Assembly (NCBI GenBank): GCA_021818585.1
Contig: JAKATU010000075.1
Span: 35,146 to 97,194, forward strand
Direction: 5' to 3'
Length of the DNA: 62,049 nucleotides
Source of the DNA: Acidobacteriota bacterium
Lineage (GTDB): Bacteria; Acidobacteriota; Terriglobia; Terriglobales; Acidobacteriaceae
The notes under the pieces are model-generated. The model saw only the letters and a list, made by a program, of their open reading frames with translations, ran no database searches and was not told the origin of the DNA. Positions 1-12,805 of this stretch are shown piece after piece. A program made the translations under genes and the position numbers. Numbering within the stretch: position 1 is the first letter of the stretch; each line of letters starts with the position of its first letter.

Positions 1-242
1 GTGCTCAATCCCACGCGCTCTCCCGTAAAACTCCCCGGACCAACCACCACCACAATCGCATCCAGATCTCGCACCGCCAGCCCGCCGGCCTCCAGCATCT
101 CCCGTACTGCCGGTAAAAGCTCCTCCGAACAGGTCCTCCCGACCAGCCGCCGTTCCCCAGTGACATTGACGCCCGCCGCCGTCACTTCGGCCAGCGCAAT
201 GCTGCCCTCCGCTCCGCAGGTATCCATCCCCAGCACTCGCAT
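1..242 (-). CDS. tsaB: TsaB, tRNA threonylcarbamoyladenosine (t6A) biosynthesis protein, N-terminal part
   Basis: The minus strand from the ATG at 242 reads about 80 residues beginning MRVLGMDTCGAEGSIALAE and running into GPGSFTGERVGLS, the glycine-rich signature of TsaB/YeaZ proteins. TsaB is the ASKHA-fold partner of TsaD in the complex that makes t6A37 on ANN-decoding tRNAs. The gene runs off the left edge, so only about a third is visible. Its ATG overlaps the TGA of the epimerase gene by one base (TGATG), so translational coupling to the meaB-epimerase pair is likely. The function follows from the motif; nothing links it to propionate metabolism. Confidence 0.9.
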   Translation of the reverse strand, partial: MRVLGMDTCGAEGSIALAEVTAAGVNVTGERRLVGRTCSEELLPAVREMLEAGGLAVRDLDAIVVVVGPGSFTGERVGLS

Positions 243-670
243 CAATGTCCGTTCTCCCCAACCGGCTGCACAATCTCCACCAGCACTCCGTTCGCGCTCG
301 CCGGATGCACAAAGAAATACAAATGTCCGCCCGCGCCCATCTTCACCTCATCAGAAATCAACCGCGACCCGCGCGCCTTCAGCCTCTCCATCGCCGCATG
401 GATGTCCTTCACCTGCAGCGCCACATGGTGCAATCCCTCGCCGCGCCTCGCCAGAAACTTTCCCACCGGCGAATCCGCTTCCGTAGGCTCAAGCAACTCC
501 ACCCGGCTCTCGCCCACAGGAAGCATCGCCGTCTTCACCCGCTCATGCTCCACCGTCTCTTCCTGCGTCACGCCCAGGCCCAGCGCCTCGTAAAATCCGC
601 GCGCCTCCGCAATGCTCTTCACTGCAATCCCCAGGTGGTCAATCTTCGCGCCCGTCAGCCCGTCGCTCAT
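242..670 (-). CDS. mce: methylmalonyl-CoA epimerase (VOC family)
   Basis: This 142-residue protein has the two-half glyoxalase/VOC layout typical of methylmalonyl-CoA (or ethylmalonyl-CoA) epimerases and about their usual length. IDHLGIAVKS supplies the first metal ligand (H12), GLHHVALQVKD the third (H82), and VLVEIVQP the last (E132). The enzyme interconverts the R and S forms of methylmalonyl-CoA between propionyl-CoA carboxylase and the B12-dependent mutase. Its ATG directly abuts the meaB stop codon and its own stop overlaps the tsaB start, so the three genes look like one transcript. The mutase itself is not in the window. Confidence 0.9.
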   Translation of the reverse strand: MSDGLTGAKIDHLGIAVKSIAEARGFYEALGLGVTQEETVEHERVKTAMLPVGESRVELLEPTEADSPVGKFLARRGEGLHHVALQVKDIHAAMERLKARGSRLISDEVKMGAGGHLYFFVHPASANGVLVEIVQPVGENGH

Positions 671-1675
671 CTAGCTTCCCTCTTCCATCACGGCAAATCG
701 CTCCGCAATCAGCCGCGGAACCAGCCGGTAAGGATCTTCCCTCCGCTCCACCACCAGCGCCGCATATTCCTCAATCTCATTCTGCGAAAACCCATGCTGC
801 CTCACCTCACGCAGCAGCGCCGTCCGCATCATCTCCACAATGCGCTCGCGCCAGTACCGCCGCCGCCGCGCCGCCAGCCGGTCACCCTCGCTGAGCCACT
901 CCTGCATCTCGTCAATCGTCGCCATCAATTCCTTAATGCCTTGCCCGGTCGTCGCCACCGTCTTCACCATCGGCGGAACCCACTCCTCATCGCCCGAATG
1001 GCGGCTAGCCAGCGACTGCATCGCGCGCACTTCCTTCTCCACCCGATCCGCGCCCTCGCGATCCGCCTTGTTGATCACAAAAATATCTGCAATCTCCATA
1101 ATCCCGGCCTTGATGCTCTGCACGTCATCGCCCATGCCCGGCACCAGCACCACCACCGTAACATCCGCCAGCCGGACAATGTCCACCTCATCCTGCCCCA
1201 CGCCCACGGTCTCAATCAGAACCTTCTGTTTGCCGCTCGCCTCCAGCACCGTCACCGCGTCGGCCGTCGTCTGCGCCAGCCCACCCAGCGCGCCCCGCGT
1301 TGCCATGCTCCGCACATACACGCCCGGATCACTCAACCGCTCCGCCATCCGTATCCGGTCACCCAGAATCGCCCCGCCTGTAAACGGGCTCGTGGGATCT
1401 ACCGCCAGCACGCCCACCGTCTCCTCGCGCTCGCGACAACTCCGCGCCAGTCTGTCCACCAGCGTGCTCTTGCCCGCGCCCGGCGACCCTGTCACGCCAA
1501 TCCGCAGCGAATCCCCCGTATGAGGAAAGCACGCCGACAACACCTCCGCCGCGCCCGCGGCATCGTCCTCCACCACGGAAATCGCACGCGCCACCGCACG
1601 CGCATCTCCTGCGCGAACCCGCTCCAGCAGCGCCGCAACAGCCTCGGCTGAAATCCCCGTCCCCAATCCTCTCAC
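671..1675 (-). CDS. meaB: MeaB-type GTPase, methylmalonyl-CoA mutase chaperone
   Basis: This 334-residue G3E-class GTPase has the P-loop GSPGAGKST at residues 63-71, the switch/base region ETVGVGQDEVD near 155 and the guanine-specificity motif NKAD at 202-205. MeaB (once annotated ArgK/LAO transport ATPase) gates cofactor loading and protects methylmalonyl-CoA mutase. The direct neighbour methylmalonyl-CoA epimerase supports this role over the old amino-acid transport label. A GTG start is used at 1675. The C-terminal helical arm (RRYWRERIVEMM and after) matches the family's dimerisation extension. Confidence 0.92.
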   Translation of the reverse strand: MRGLGTGISAEAVAALLERVRAGDARAVARAISVVEDDAAGAAEVLSACFPHTGDSLRIGVTGSPGAGKSTLVDRLARSCREREETVGVLAVDPTSPFTGGAILGDRIRMAERLSDPGVYVRSMATRGALGGLAQTTADAVTVLEASGKQKVLIETVGVGQDEVDIVRLADVTVVVLVPGMGDDVQSIKAGIMEIADIFVINKADREGADRVEKEVRAMQSLASRHSGDEEWVPPMVKTVATTGQGIKELMATIDEMQEWLSEGDRLAARRRRYWRERIVEMMRTALLREVRQHGFSQNEIEEYAALVVERREDPYRLVPRLIAERFAVMEEGS

Positions 1676-1713
1676 CCCTGAATGTTCCGTTTCACAAATC
1701 AGCTAAAAAGAGA

Positions 1714-1798
1714 TGTTGTCATCCCGAGCGGCCTTTGGCTCCGACAGAAGCCAAACGCAGTTGAACCTGGCCTGAGCGAAGCCGAGGGAATCTGCACT
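1714..1798 (+). repeat. degenerate family A intergenic repeat
   Basis: A diverged copy of the dispersed family A element, reading TTGTCATCCCGAGCG at the left and CGAGGGAATCTGCA at the right. It sits in the 211-bp gap between meaB and the acyl-CoA dehydrogenase. The central part has drifted and the inner hairpin is weak. No gene is seen in this gap. Confidence 0.5.
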
Positions 1799-1886
1799 AG
1801 CTTTTGTCCATTCCGGCAATATCTCTTAAATCCAGATATTAGCCCGATTCACCGGCCAGTTCACGCTGCGCATGGTCTCTAAGACG

Positions 1887-3086
1887 CTATCCCCGCGACG
1901 GGTGCACCTTCAGAATCTCCCGCCCAATCACCATCCGCTGAATCTCGCTCGTACCCTCGCCAATCGTGCACAGCTTCACATCCCGGTAATACTTCTCCGC
2001 CGGATAATCCTTGATAAACCCATAGCCCCCGTGCAACTGCACCGCCTCGTTGCAGATCTTCACCGCAACCTCGCTCGCGTAAAGCTTCGCCATCGCAGAC
2101 TCCTTCGTCACGCGATGCCCCGCATCCTTCAGCACCGCCGCCCGCTGCGTCAGCAGCCGGGCCGCATCCAGTTCCGTCGCCATGTCCGCCAGCTTCCACT
2201 GGATTCCCTGAAACTCCGCAATCGCCTTCCCAAACTGCCGCCGCTCCTTCACATACTTCAGCGACGCATCCAGCGCTCCGCGAGCAATCCCCAGCGACAA
2301 CGCCGCAATCGAAATCCGCCCGCCATCCAGAATCCGCATCGAGTCCACAAATCCCTCGCCCAGCTTCCCCAGCAGATTCCCCTCCGGAATCTCGCAATCC
2401 TCAAAAATCAGCTCCGCCGTGTCGCTCGCCCGCAGCCCCAGCTTGTTCTCTTTCTTGCCTGCGCGAAATCCCTTCGTGCCTTTCTCCACCACAAACGCCG
2501 AAAGCCCATGCGTCCCCTTATCCCGGTCCGTCACCGCAATCACCACCGCCACATCCGCGTACGACCCATTCGTAATAAAAATCTTCGAACCGTTCAGCAC
2601 CCACTTGTCGCCCTTTTTCACTGCGGCAGTCCGCGCGCCCGCAGCATCCGAGCCCGATCCCGGCTCCGTCAAACCCCACGCGCCAATCCACTCCCCCGCC
2701 GCCAGCTTGGGAATATACTTCCGCCGCTGCTCCTCATTCCCCGCCAGAAAAATATGGTTCGAGCAAAGTGAGTTATGCGAAGCCACAATAATCCCCACCG
2801 AGCCATCCACCGCCGACAGTTCCTCCACCGCCAGCACATAGTCCACGTAACCCATCCCCGCGCCGCCATACTCCGGCGGAAAGATAATTCCCATCAGACC
2901 CATCCGCCCCATCTCTTTCACCACCGTCAAGGGGTACGTGCTCTTCTCATCCCACTCCGAAACATGCGGAGCAATCTCACGCGTGGCAAACTCGCGGATC
3001 TCCCTCCGCAACTGCTCCTGCTCGTCGGTCAAATGAAAGGGATAGGTGGAAACAGCGGTATCGTGTATCGGGGTCGTAGCGCTCAT
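1887..3086 (-). CDS. acyl-CoA dehydrogenase (short/medium-chain type)
   Basis: This 399-residue flavoprotein has the three-domain acyl-CoA dehydrogenase fold: N-terminal helices, a middle beta domain with the FAD-contacting run [12 protein letters not shown], and a C-terminal helical domain with [19 protein letters not shown]. The catalytic base is probably E377 in IGEGTSEIQ, the position used by short-chain/butyryl-type enzymes. It introduces the alpha-beta double bond in a CoA thioester and passes electrons to ETF. It lies upstream of meaB-mce on the same strand, which suggests branched-chain or odd-chain acyl-CoA breakdown to methylmalonyl-CoA. Substrate chain length cannot be read from sequence alone. 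Confidence 0.9.
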   Translation of the reverse strand: MSATTPIHDTAVSTYPFHLTDEQEQLRREIREFATREIAPHVSEWDEKSTYPLTVVKEMGRMGLMGIIFPPEYGGAGMGYVDYVLAVEELSAVDGSVGIIVASHNSLCSNHIFLAGNEEQRRKYIPKLAAGEWIGAWGLTEPGSGSDAAGARTAAVKKGDKWVLNGSKIFITNGSYADVAVVIAVTDRDKGTHGLSAFVVEKGTKGFRAGKKENKLGLRASDTAELIFEDCEIPEGNLLGKLGEGFVDSMRILDGGRISIAALSLGIARGALDASLKYVKERRQFGKAIAEFQGIQWKLADMATELDAARLLTQRAAVLKDAGHRVTKESAMAKLYASEVAVKICNEAVQLHGGYGFIKDYPAEKYYRDVKLCTIGEGTSEIQRMVIGREILKVHPSRG

Positions 3087-3262
3087 GCAGCCCTCCGGTC
3101 AATCTCGCTTCGCCTCGCAGCGAAAACCTGACAGCTTAGCACCCCGTCATCGCAGTTGTCCTGCAATGCACGCCCATCCCATCAAATTTCAAGATTTTTC
3201 TTAGCCGCGACGCACTTCTACCCGCAGCCAGGCTTACCGCCTGTTAGTCGAAAATATTCCGG

Positions 3263-4009
3263 CTAAATTCTCACCAGCACGCATGTAATATTGTCCCGCC
3301 CACCCGCGACGTTCGCACGCTCCACCAGCGCCTGGCACACAGCTTCCAGACTCTCTCCGCCTGCCGCCCGCACTAGCACTCCTGCTATCTCTCCATCGCT
3401 CAGTTCCCGTGTCAACCCATCGGAGCACAACAGCAACACATCCCCGTTCTGCACCCGCACCCGCTGGTACTCCGTCATCACCGTCAACTGCGTGCCCAGC
3501 GCCCGCGTAATCACATTTCTGTAAGGAGAATTCTCCGCTTCCTCCAGGCTCAACCGGCCCAGCCGAACCTGCTCGCCCACCAGCGAGTGGTCCTGCGTCA
3601 GCAGTTCTATCTGCCCTTCGCGCAACAAATAGCACCGGCTGTCACCTACATGAGCCAAATGCGCAATATCCGGAGAAACATGCGCGGTCACAATGGTCGT
3701 GCCCATCCCCATCACTTCCAATTCGCGCTGCGCACGCTCATAAATCCTGCGGTTGGCATCCGCAATCGCGTCAATCAACGCAGCCTCCAGCTCATCCTCG
3801 CTCGGCCTGCTCGTTTCGGTCTTCGCGCACAACGCCTTGGACACACACTCGGCCGCCATGCGGCTCGCAACTTCACCGCCCGCCGCACCACCCATGCCGT
3901 CGCAGACCACAAAAATGCCCTGCTCCTGGCAGCACAAAAAGGCGTCTTCGTTATTCATGCGGAGCGCGCCTGTATCTGTGCATCCGGCCGCTTCCAGTTT
4001 TAACTCCAT
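3263..4009 (-). CDS. PP2C-family Ser/Thr protein phosphatase
   Basis: This 248-residue protein is a stand-alone bacterial PP2C (Stp/PrpC-like). It shows the metal-binding motifs in order: NNEDAF near 20, VVCDGMGGAAGGE at 35-46, LAHVGDSRCYLL mid-protein, LLLCSDGLT, and GGRDNITCVLV near the C-terminus. Such enzymes remove phosphate from targets of Hanks-type kinases. No kinase is adjacent. It has its own transcription unit, because a strong terminator separates it from the upstream atpC. No membrane segment or extra sensor domain is seen. Confidence 0.9.
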   Translation of the reverse strand: MELKLEAAGCTDTGALRMNNEDAFLCCQEQGIFVVCDGMGGAAGGEVASRMAAECVSKALCAKTETSRPSEDELEAALIDAIADANRRIYERAQRELEVMGMGTTIVTAHVSPDIAHLAHVGDSRCYLLREGQIELLTQDHSLVGEQVRLGRLSLEEAENSPYRNVITRALGTQLTVMTEYQRVRVQNGDVLLLCSDGLTRELSDGEIAGVLVRAAGGESLEAVCQALVERANVAGGRDNITCVLVRI

Positions 4010-4170
4010 CTCATCGCACCGCTCCAGCGACTCAGCTCAACCCACTGGCAAAAGTAAAAATCTCAGTCTGCAACACAATACACAAAAACAACCGGGTTAG
4101 ACCCGATAACTTCACTCACTCGCATTCTTATGGTCACCTTTTCTAACTCTTTTTCGCAAATAGTTCTCGC

Positions 4171-4205
4171 AAAACAATAAGGCGAAGGGCTTTCCGCCCC
4201 TCGCC
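4171..4205 (-). terminator. intrinsic terminator of the atp operon
   Basis: Read on the minus strand, a 10-bp stem (GGCGAGGGGC / GCCCTTCGCC, one G-U pair, loop GGAAA) is followed by TTATTGTTTT. It lies about 30 bp after the atpC stop codon and before the PP2C gene, the expected place for the end of the ATP synthase transcript. Confidence 0.85.
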
Positions 4206-4234
4206 GCTCGAATTGTTCGCGTTATCAATAATCA

Positions 4235-4654
4235 TCAGTGCCGCTGCTTCGCTAATTCCATCAGCGTCTGACCTTCCAGAATCAGGTCATTCGCCTCCTG
4301 GAACGCCGCCGGGTCATCTCCGGCATGTTCCCATTGTCTCTGGCCGCGCACTTCCAGCTCCTCAGCAAACTTCGCGTCCACCTGGCCCGGCATCTCCACC
4401 CGGTTCGCCAGGATCGTCACACGCTGCGGAAGTACCTCGGCAATCCCATGGGAAATCACAAAGCTCTTGTCGCCGCCTGCGCTGCCCTTCAGCCGCAGAA
4501 TACCGGCCCCGATGCGCGCCAGCAGCGGCGCGGCGCTCGGCAACACCTCCATACAGCCGGCCTTTGAAGGAACCTCCACAGAGGAAACTTCCTCGTCCAC
4601 CAGTATCCTGTCCGGTGTCACCAGTCGTACTTGCAGCTTTCCCTGGTTGGCCAT
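4235..4654 (-). CDS. atpC: ATP synthase F1 subunit epsilon
   Basis: This 139-residue protein opens LQVRLVTPDRILVDEEVSSVEVPSKAGCMEVLPSAAPLLA, the beta-sandwich domain of the epsilon subunit. It then has an FVISHGIAEVLPQRVTILANRVE segment and a helical C-terminal domain. Epsilon sits on the central stalk with gamma and can inhibit ATP hydrolysis. It is the last gene of the operon, 2 bp after atpD, and is followed by a terminator. Length and position are normal for the family. Confidence 0.95.
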   Translation of the reverse strand: MANQGKLQVRLVTPDRILVDEEVSSVEVPSKAGCMEVLPSAAPLLARIGAGILRLKGSAGGDKSFVISHGIAEVLPQRVTILANRVEMPGQVDAKFAEELEVRGQRQWEHAGDDPAAFQEANDLILEGQTLMELAKQRH

Positions 4655-4656
4655 GG

Positions 4657-7196
<2,540 letters not shown>

Positions 7197-7202
7197 GCGT
7201 GC

Positions 7203-8777
<1,575 letters not shown>

Positions 8778-8843
8778 GCTTACCTGTCCCTGGTCGGGTA
8801 AATTCCTGTTGCTTCTACTTCCCTTACTGCGAATCCCGCCGCC

Positions 8844-9383
8844 CTACTTCGCGGCCAGTTGTTCTTCCAGCACTGCCAGCCGCCCACGAACGGACCCGTC
8901 GTAGACCGTGCTGCCAACCCGCACAATCACGCCGCCAATCAGCGAGGCATCCTCATGAAAGGTCGCTTCCACCTTCCCGTGCACCATCTCGCCAATCTTG
9001 TCGAGCAGTACTGCGCGCTCCTGCCGCTCCAGCGAACGCGCCGACGTCACCTCAACCTGCGCAATGCCAAGCCTGCCGTTCATCTCCTTCCGGAACTCGT
9101 CCAGAATCTCCTCATAGACGTCCATCCGGTTGTGCTGCAGCAGCACCGCAAGAAAGTTCCTCACCTGCTGTGCCAGCTTCATCTTCTCGTTCAGCCGGTC
9201 CAGAATCGTAAGCTTCTCCGGCAGCGGAAACGACGGGTCCAGAAACACCTCCCGCAAATCCGCCGCCGCATGCCACGCCGTCGAAAAATCATTTAGCTGG
9301 CTCTTCACTTGCTCATAAGGCAAATGCGCCTCGGCAATCACATCGGCAAAAGCGCGCGCATAGCGCAGGGCAAACGCACTCAT
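8844..9383 (-). CDS. atpH: ATP synthase F1 subunit delta
   Basis: This 179-residue protein, FALRYARAFADVIAEAHLP at the start and SLIGGVIVRVGSTVYDGSVR near the end, matches delta (OSCP) subunits in both halves and length. Delta caps the F1 hexamer and holds the peripheral b/b' stalk. Its start codon overlaps the last base of atpF (TGATG), so the two are translationally coupled. Confidence 0.94.
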   Translation of the reverse strand: MSAFALRYARAFADVIAEAHLPYEQVKSQLNDFSTAWHAAADLREVFLDPSFPLPEKLTILDRLNEKMKLAQQVRNFLAVLLQHNRMDVYEEILDEFRKEMNGRLGIAQVEVTSARSLERQERAVLLDKIGEMVHGKVEATFHEDASLIGGVIVRVGSTVYDGSVRGRLAVLEEQLAAK

Positions 9384-10129
9384 CAGCTCCGCCCTCCCTT
9401 GCCGTCGCCATCCAGTGACCTGCCAAACTCCGCAATCAGCGCCTTGTCGCGACTCGCGTCCACCTTCAGGCTGGACCGCACATGCCCCACAGCCAGCTCC
9501 GCCGCATAGCGGTGAAGCCTCCGCTGTGCCGTCGCGCTCGCAGCCTCAATCTCCTGCTCGGCAGAGTGAACAATGCGCTTGCGCTCGGCTTCCAGCGCCG
9601 CATGCATGCGCCGTTCTTCTTCCACGGCCTCATGCTCCGCCCGCTTCCGAAAGGCATCAATTTCATCGTCCAGATGCGAGAGCCGCTCTTCAATCGCAGC
9701 CAGCCTGCGCTTGGCGTCTTCCCCCACCTGCTTGGCTTCCACCAGGTCCTTCGCAAGCCGCTCCCTGCGCCGCCGAAAGATCCCCGGCAAGGCCTTGAAC
9801 AGGAAGTAGAAAATCACAAACAGCAGAATTCCCGAGTTCAGCCACTCAAAAATCTTGGCCGTCGTATGCACAGACAGCCCCAACTTCCTGGCAACCCACT
9901 GCACCGAAGGCGAGTACAAATACGCATTGTGCTCGGCCTCCGTCTCAGGAGAGTCCATCTGCTCCGGCGGCCCGCTCGGCTGCTTCACTTCAGACTGGCG
10001 AGTCGTCTGCCCCGCAACCGACTGCACCGCGACCACATGTGCCGTCTGCGCAAACAACGGCAGCGTCATCGCACACACAGCCAAACACAGCGTCAGCGCC
10101 AAACTTCCCATTCTCAAAACCCGCTTCAC
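9383..10129 (-). CDS. atpF: ATP synthase Fo subunit b with a signal peptide and periplasmic extension
   Basis: This 248-residue protein is longer than the usual b subunit of about 160. Residues 1-27 form a cleavable-looking signal peptide ending LPLFAQ. A hydrophilic stretch to about 90 follows, then one membrane helix at about 96-115 (LNSGILLFVIFYFLFKALPG) and a charged coiled coil (RRRRERLAKDLVEAKQ to the end) that forms the peripheral stalk. Being distinct from the shorter preceding b', it completes a b/b' heterodimer. The start overlaps the b' stop by 4 bp (ATGA). The signal peptide plus extra periplasmic segment is odd for this subunit. Confidence 0.9.
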   Translation of the reverse strand: MKRVLRMGSLALTLCLAVCAMTLPLFAQTAHVVAVQSVAGQTTRQSEVKQPSGPPEQMDSPETEAEHNAYLYSPSVQWVARKLGLSVHTTAKIFEWLNSGILLFVIFYFLFKALPGIFRRRRERLAKDLVEAKQVGEDAKRRLAAIEERLSHLDDEIDAFRKRAEHEAVEEERRMHAALEAERKRIVHSAEQEIEAASATAQRRLHRYAAELAVGHVRSSLKVDASRDKALIAEFGRSLDGDGKGGRS

Positions 10130-10584
10130 TGTGCGCTCTCCATCACCACCGGCAGCACCGCTTCCTGCACCTGCGCCGCTATCTGCCCAATTTCTGCCTG
10201 CAACTGCAACTTCGCTGCTTCCGCCTGCCGCGCTATCTCGCGCTTGGCGGCATCCGCGCGGTCATGCGCCAGCAGGCGCGCGCTCGCCAGCGCCGCGTCC
10301 CGTTCCGCATTCCACTTCTGCACCTGCAGTTCGCGCGCATGCGTAATCTCCGCGCGCGCAGCCCGCAATTTTGCCTCGTACTCCTGAGATTTCACGTCCG
10401 CCGCAGCCACCGCCGCATGCGCCCGCTCCAGCGCTCCCTGCGTCAGGTCATACCGTGCAGAGCGTGTCCGCCGCAGCGGCCGATACAAAATAAAGTGGTA
10501 AGCCGCCACAAGAAGCACAAACAAAATCATCGTCGGCACGGAGCCGAGCACAAGTTGGCCGAGATCACTGAAAATTTCTTGCAT
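10126..10584 (-). CDS. atpF': ATP synthase Fo subunit b'
   Basis: This 152-residue protein has an N-terminal membrane helix (about residues 12-34, VLGSVPTMILFVLLVAAYHF) and a long alanine/arginine-rich amphipathic helix to the end, the normal form of a b or b' peripheral-stalk subunit. As the first gene of the minus-strand operon it precedes atpF, atpH, atpA, atpG, atpD and atpC. Subunits a and c (atpB, atpE) are absent from this cluster and must lie elsewhere. Which of the two stalk genes is called b and which b' is a convention. Confidence 0.88.
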   Translation of the reverse strand: MQEIFSDLGQLVLGSVPTMILFVLLVAAYHFILYRPLRRTRSARYDLTQGALERAHAAVAAADVKSQEYEAKLRAARAEITHARELQVQKWNAERDAALASARLLAHDRADAAKREIARQAEAAKLQLQAEIGQIAAQVQEAVLPVVMESAQ

Positions 10585-10642
10585 GTATTCTTCGACGTAT
10601 AGTATTGGGAACTAAGCAGATATGGACGCCCGGACCACTGTT

Positions 10643-10670
10643 TCTATCAAAGCGCGCAATGGTGTGTCAA
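10643..10670 (-). promoter_or_regulatory. candidate sigma-70 promoter of the atp operon
   Basis: On the minus strand a perfect -35 hexamer TTGACA (10665-10670) is followed after 16 bp by GATAGA (10643-10648), about 60 bp before the b' start codon. The -10 match is only moderate and no transcription data are available, so this is a prediction. Confidence 0.35.
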
Positions 10671-10756
10671 ACGCGCCCAAAGCCCCGACGCGAACGAAAA
10701 TAATTTCGCTCGCTTGACGCTGATTCCAAGCGGCGTACACTTGAATTATCGCCTAT

Positions 10757-10821
10757 GACCCGCTTCAGGGTCCAGCGGCTCGGAGATGTGAGTTTCTCAC
10801 CACGCTCACTTCTCCGGGCCG
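10757..10821 (-). other. long hairpin immediately after hflX, with a second small hairpin
   Basis: Between hflX and the atp operon, 10776-10821 folds into an inverted repeat of about 17 bp (CGGCTCGGAGATGTGAG against CTCACTTCTCCGGGCCG) that begins at the base next to the hflX stop codon. A second inverted repeat, GACCC...GGGTC, follows at 10757-10772. There is no U-tract, so this is not a textbook intrinsic terminator. It may act as a terminator, an RNA-stability hairpin or a processing site. The rest of the gap (10585-10756) has no gene. Confidence 0.5.
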
Positions 10822-12201
10822 TTATTGTTGCTTCACAAATCTCCTGAAGCGCCCTACCAGCGAAGCCGGCGCAGAAACCTCCATCCACACCAGATTTCCC
10901 TCGTATTTCCGCCCCCGAATCACCGCCCCAGCCTCCAGCGACGCAATCACTTCCCCCTCAGCCTGCGGAATCCGCAGCCGCGCCTCCACCATCGGATCAA
11001 CCTGCAGCGCCTCGTCCATTCGCTCCAGCAGCTCCTCCAGCCCATCCCCCGTCTTCGCGGAAATCGCCAGCGGACGCCCCACGCCCGCACGCAACCCGGC
11101 TTGCTCATCGGCCGTCAGCAAATCCACCTTGTTCACTACTTCAATCTGCGGCTTCTCCCGCACGCCCAGCTCGTCCAGCACCCGCTTCACTTCATCCCGG
11201 TGCTCCTCCCGCATCGGGCTCGAACAATCCTGCACATGCAGCAGCACCTCGGCCTTCTGCACTTCCTCGAGCGTCGCCCGAAACGAGCTGATCAACGTCG
11301 GCGGCAAATCCCGGATAAACCCCACCGTGTCCGACAACAGCACCTTCCGCCGGCTCGGCAGCGTAATTGCCCTCAGCTTCGGGTCCAGCGTCGCAAACAT
11401 CCGCGCAGACTCCAAAACCCCGGCCCCCGTCAGCGCATTGAACAACGTGCTCTTCCCCGCGTTCGTATACCCCACCAGCGCCACCGTCGGCACCGGAACA
11501 GCCTCCCGCCGCTGCCGCTGCTGCCCGCGAATCCGCCTTACGCTCTCCAGCTCGCCCTTCAGTTGCGCAATCCGCCTCTGAATCCGCCGCCTGTCCGTCT
11601 CCAGTTGCGTCTCGCCCGGCCCGCGCGTCCCAATGCCGCCGCCCAGCCGGGACATCTCACGCCCGCGCCCCGTCAGCCGAGGCAGCATGTACTCCAGTTG
11701 CGCCAGCTCCACCTGCAGCATGCCCTCGCGCGTCCGCGCATGCCGCGCAAATATGTCCAGAATCAGTTGCGTCCGGTCGATCACTCGCCCCGGAAGCTCT
11801 CTTTCAAGATTCCTCAACTGGGTCGGAGTCAGATTTTGCCCAAACACCACAACGTCGGCCCTGCTCGAATGAGCCGCCGCTGCCACTTCCTCCACCTTGC
11901 CGCTGCCAATCAGCGTCGCCGCATCCGCCCTGGGACGCCTTTGCGTCAGCTCCCCGGCAATCTCCGCGCCAGCACTCACCACCAGCTCGCGAAACTCTTC
12001 CACGCCGCTCAGGAACTCTTCATCGCTCCCTCTGGCCACCACCACAGCGTCAGCTTCAGGCTGCGCCATGGTCGCGGCACTGCGTGCCTGCCTCGCCGCC
12101 GCCGGAACGGACGCCTTGCGTTGCCCAAAGTCTACAGACACGAGCAGGGCGCGTTCCCGGGTCACCGACGGATCGACGGTAGCTCTCACCCCCGCCACCA
12201 T
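10822..12201 (-). CDS. hflX: GTPase HflX
   Basis: This 459-residue protein has the HflX N-terminal domain (about 60-210), including [12 protein letters not shown] and the glycine-rich [19 protein letters not shown]. The G domain follows with [14 protein letters not shown] (G1), [12 protein letters not shown] (G3) and NKVD (G4). HflX binds the 50S subunit and splits or rescues stalled ribosomes during stress. It follows hfq on the same strand, as in many proteobacteria. An N-terminal extension of about 45 residues before the conserved part is not strongly conserved, and a later start is possible. Confidence 0.95.
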   Translation of the reverse strand: MVAGVRATVDPSVTRERALLVSVDFGQRKASVPAAARQARSAATMAQPEADAVVVARGSDEEFLSGVEEFRELVVSAGAEIAGELTQRRPRADAATLIGSGKVEEVAAAAHSSRADVVVFGQNLTPTQLRNLERELPGRVIDRTQLILDIFARHARTREGMLQVELAQLEYMLPRLTGRGREMSRLGGGIGTRGPGETQLETDRRRIQRRIAQLKGELESVRRIRGQQRQRREAVPVPTVALVGYTNAGKSTLFNALTGAGVLESARMFATLDPKLRAITLPSRRKVLLSDTVGFIRDLPPTLISSFRATLEEVQKAEVLLHVQDCSSPMREEHRDEVKRVLDELGVREKPQIEVVNKVDLLTADEQAGLRAGVGRPLAISAKTGDGLEELLERMDEALQVDPMVEARLRIPQAEGEVIASLEAGAVIRGRKYEGNLVWMEVSAPASLVGRFRRFVKQQ

Positions 12202-12258
12202 CCGGCGCCCGGTTCCGCTTCACTATGCTTGGTCGCGTGCTGGCCGACCGGCTCCAGC

Positions 12259-12579
12259 TCAGGCTCCTCCGTTTGTCGGCGCCGGGCTGCCCGCGGCCGC
12301 CGATGCGCCAGGCGCATGGCTGCTTGAGACTCCATGAGTTTGCGCCGGCTTATGGTCGGCGTGCAGTACGGAACGGCTGCTCACCACTGTGGAAATAGCG
12401 TGCTTGAATATCAGCTGCTCCTGACTGTTGTTCTCTAAAAGAACCGAGTACTTATCAAACGAACGGATTTTTCCTGTAAGTTTTACCCCGCTCACAAGGT
12501 AAATCGTGATGGGCGTCTTATCTTTGCGAACCGTGTTCAGGAAGGTGTCCTGAATGTTCTGCGCCGGCTTGGTATCCAT
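12259..12579 (-). CDS. hfq: RNA chaperone Hfq
   Basis: The first 75 residues ([20 protein letters not shown], then [20 protein letters not shown] and [11 protein letters not shown]) are the Sm1 and Sm2 motifs of Hfq, including the KHAIST signature. The total of 106 residues includes a low-complexity Ser/Ala/Pro tail of about 30. Hfq hexamers pair small RNAs with mRNAs. AGGAGA lies upstream of the ATG at a good distance. The tail, rich in A, P, G and S, resembles the disordered C-terminal arms of other Hfq proteins in role but not in sequence. Confidence 0.95.
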   Translation of the reverse strand: MDTKPAQNIQDTFLNTVRKDKTPITIYLVSGVKLTGKIRSFDKYSVLLENNSQEQLIFKHAISTVVSSRSVLHADHKPAQTHGVSSSHAPGASAAAGSPAPTNGGA

Positions 12580-12805
12580 AGTTGCCGATCTCCTGTACCA
12601 ATATGCTGTTCTGTCATTTCATTGCCCCGGATGCAAAAAAGTCGGAACTTTATCCTTCGCATCCACTCATTGCTAACCACCTGTCGAGAAACTTCCCCCA
12701 TCCGGCAATGAAAAGATGGGGCCTTCCCGAAACTCCGGTGCCGAATACTTCGGTGTTAGACAGCTTACTTCATCCTCTTGGATGCATGCACACCCGGAAT
12801 CGCTC

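Noticed and set aside
245..1651. A 468-codon plus-strand frame rich in His, Arg and Leu, opposite the epimerase and meaB genes
   Set aside because: The minus strand carries two well-recognised enzymes over the same region; the composition is that of a shadow frame.
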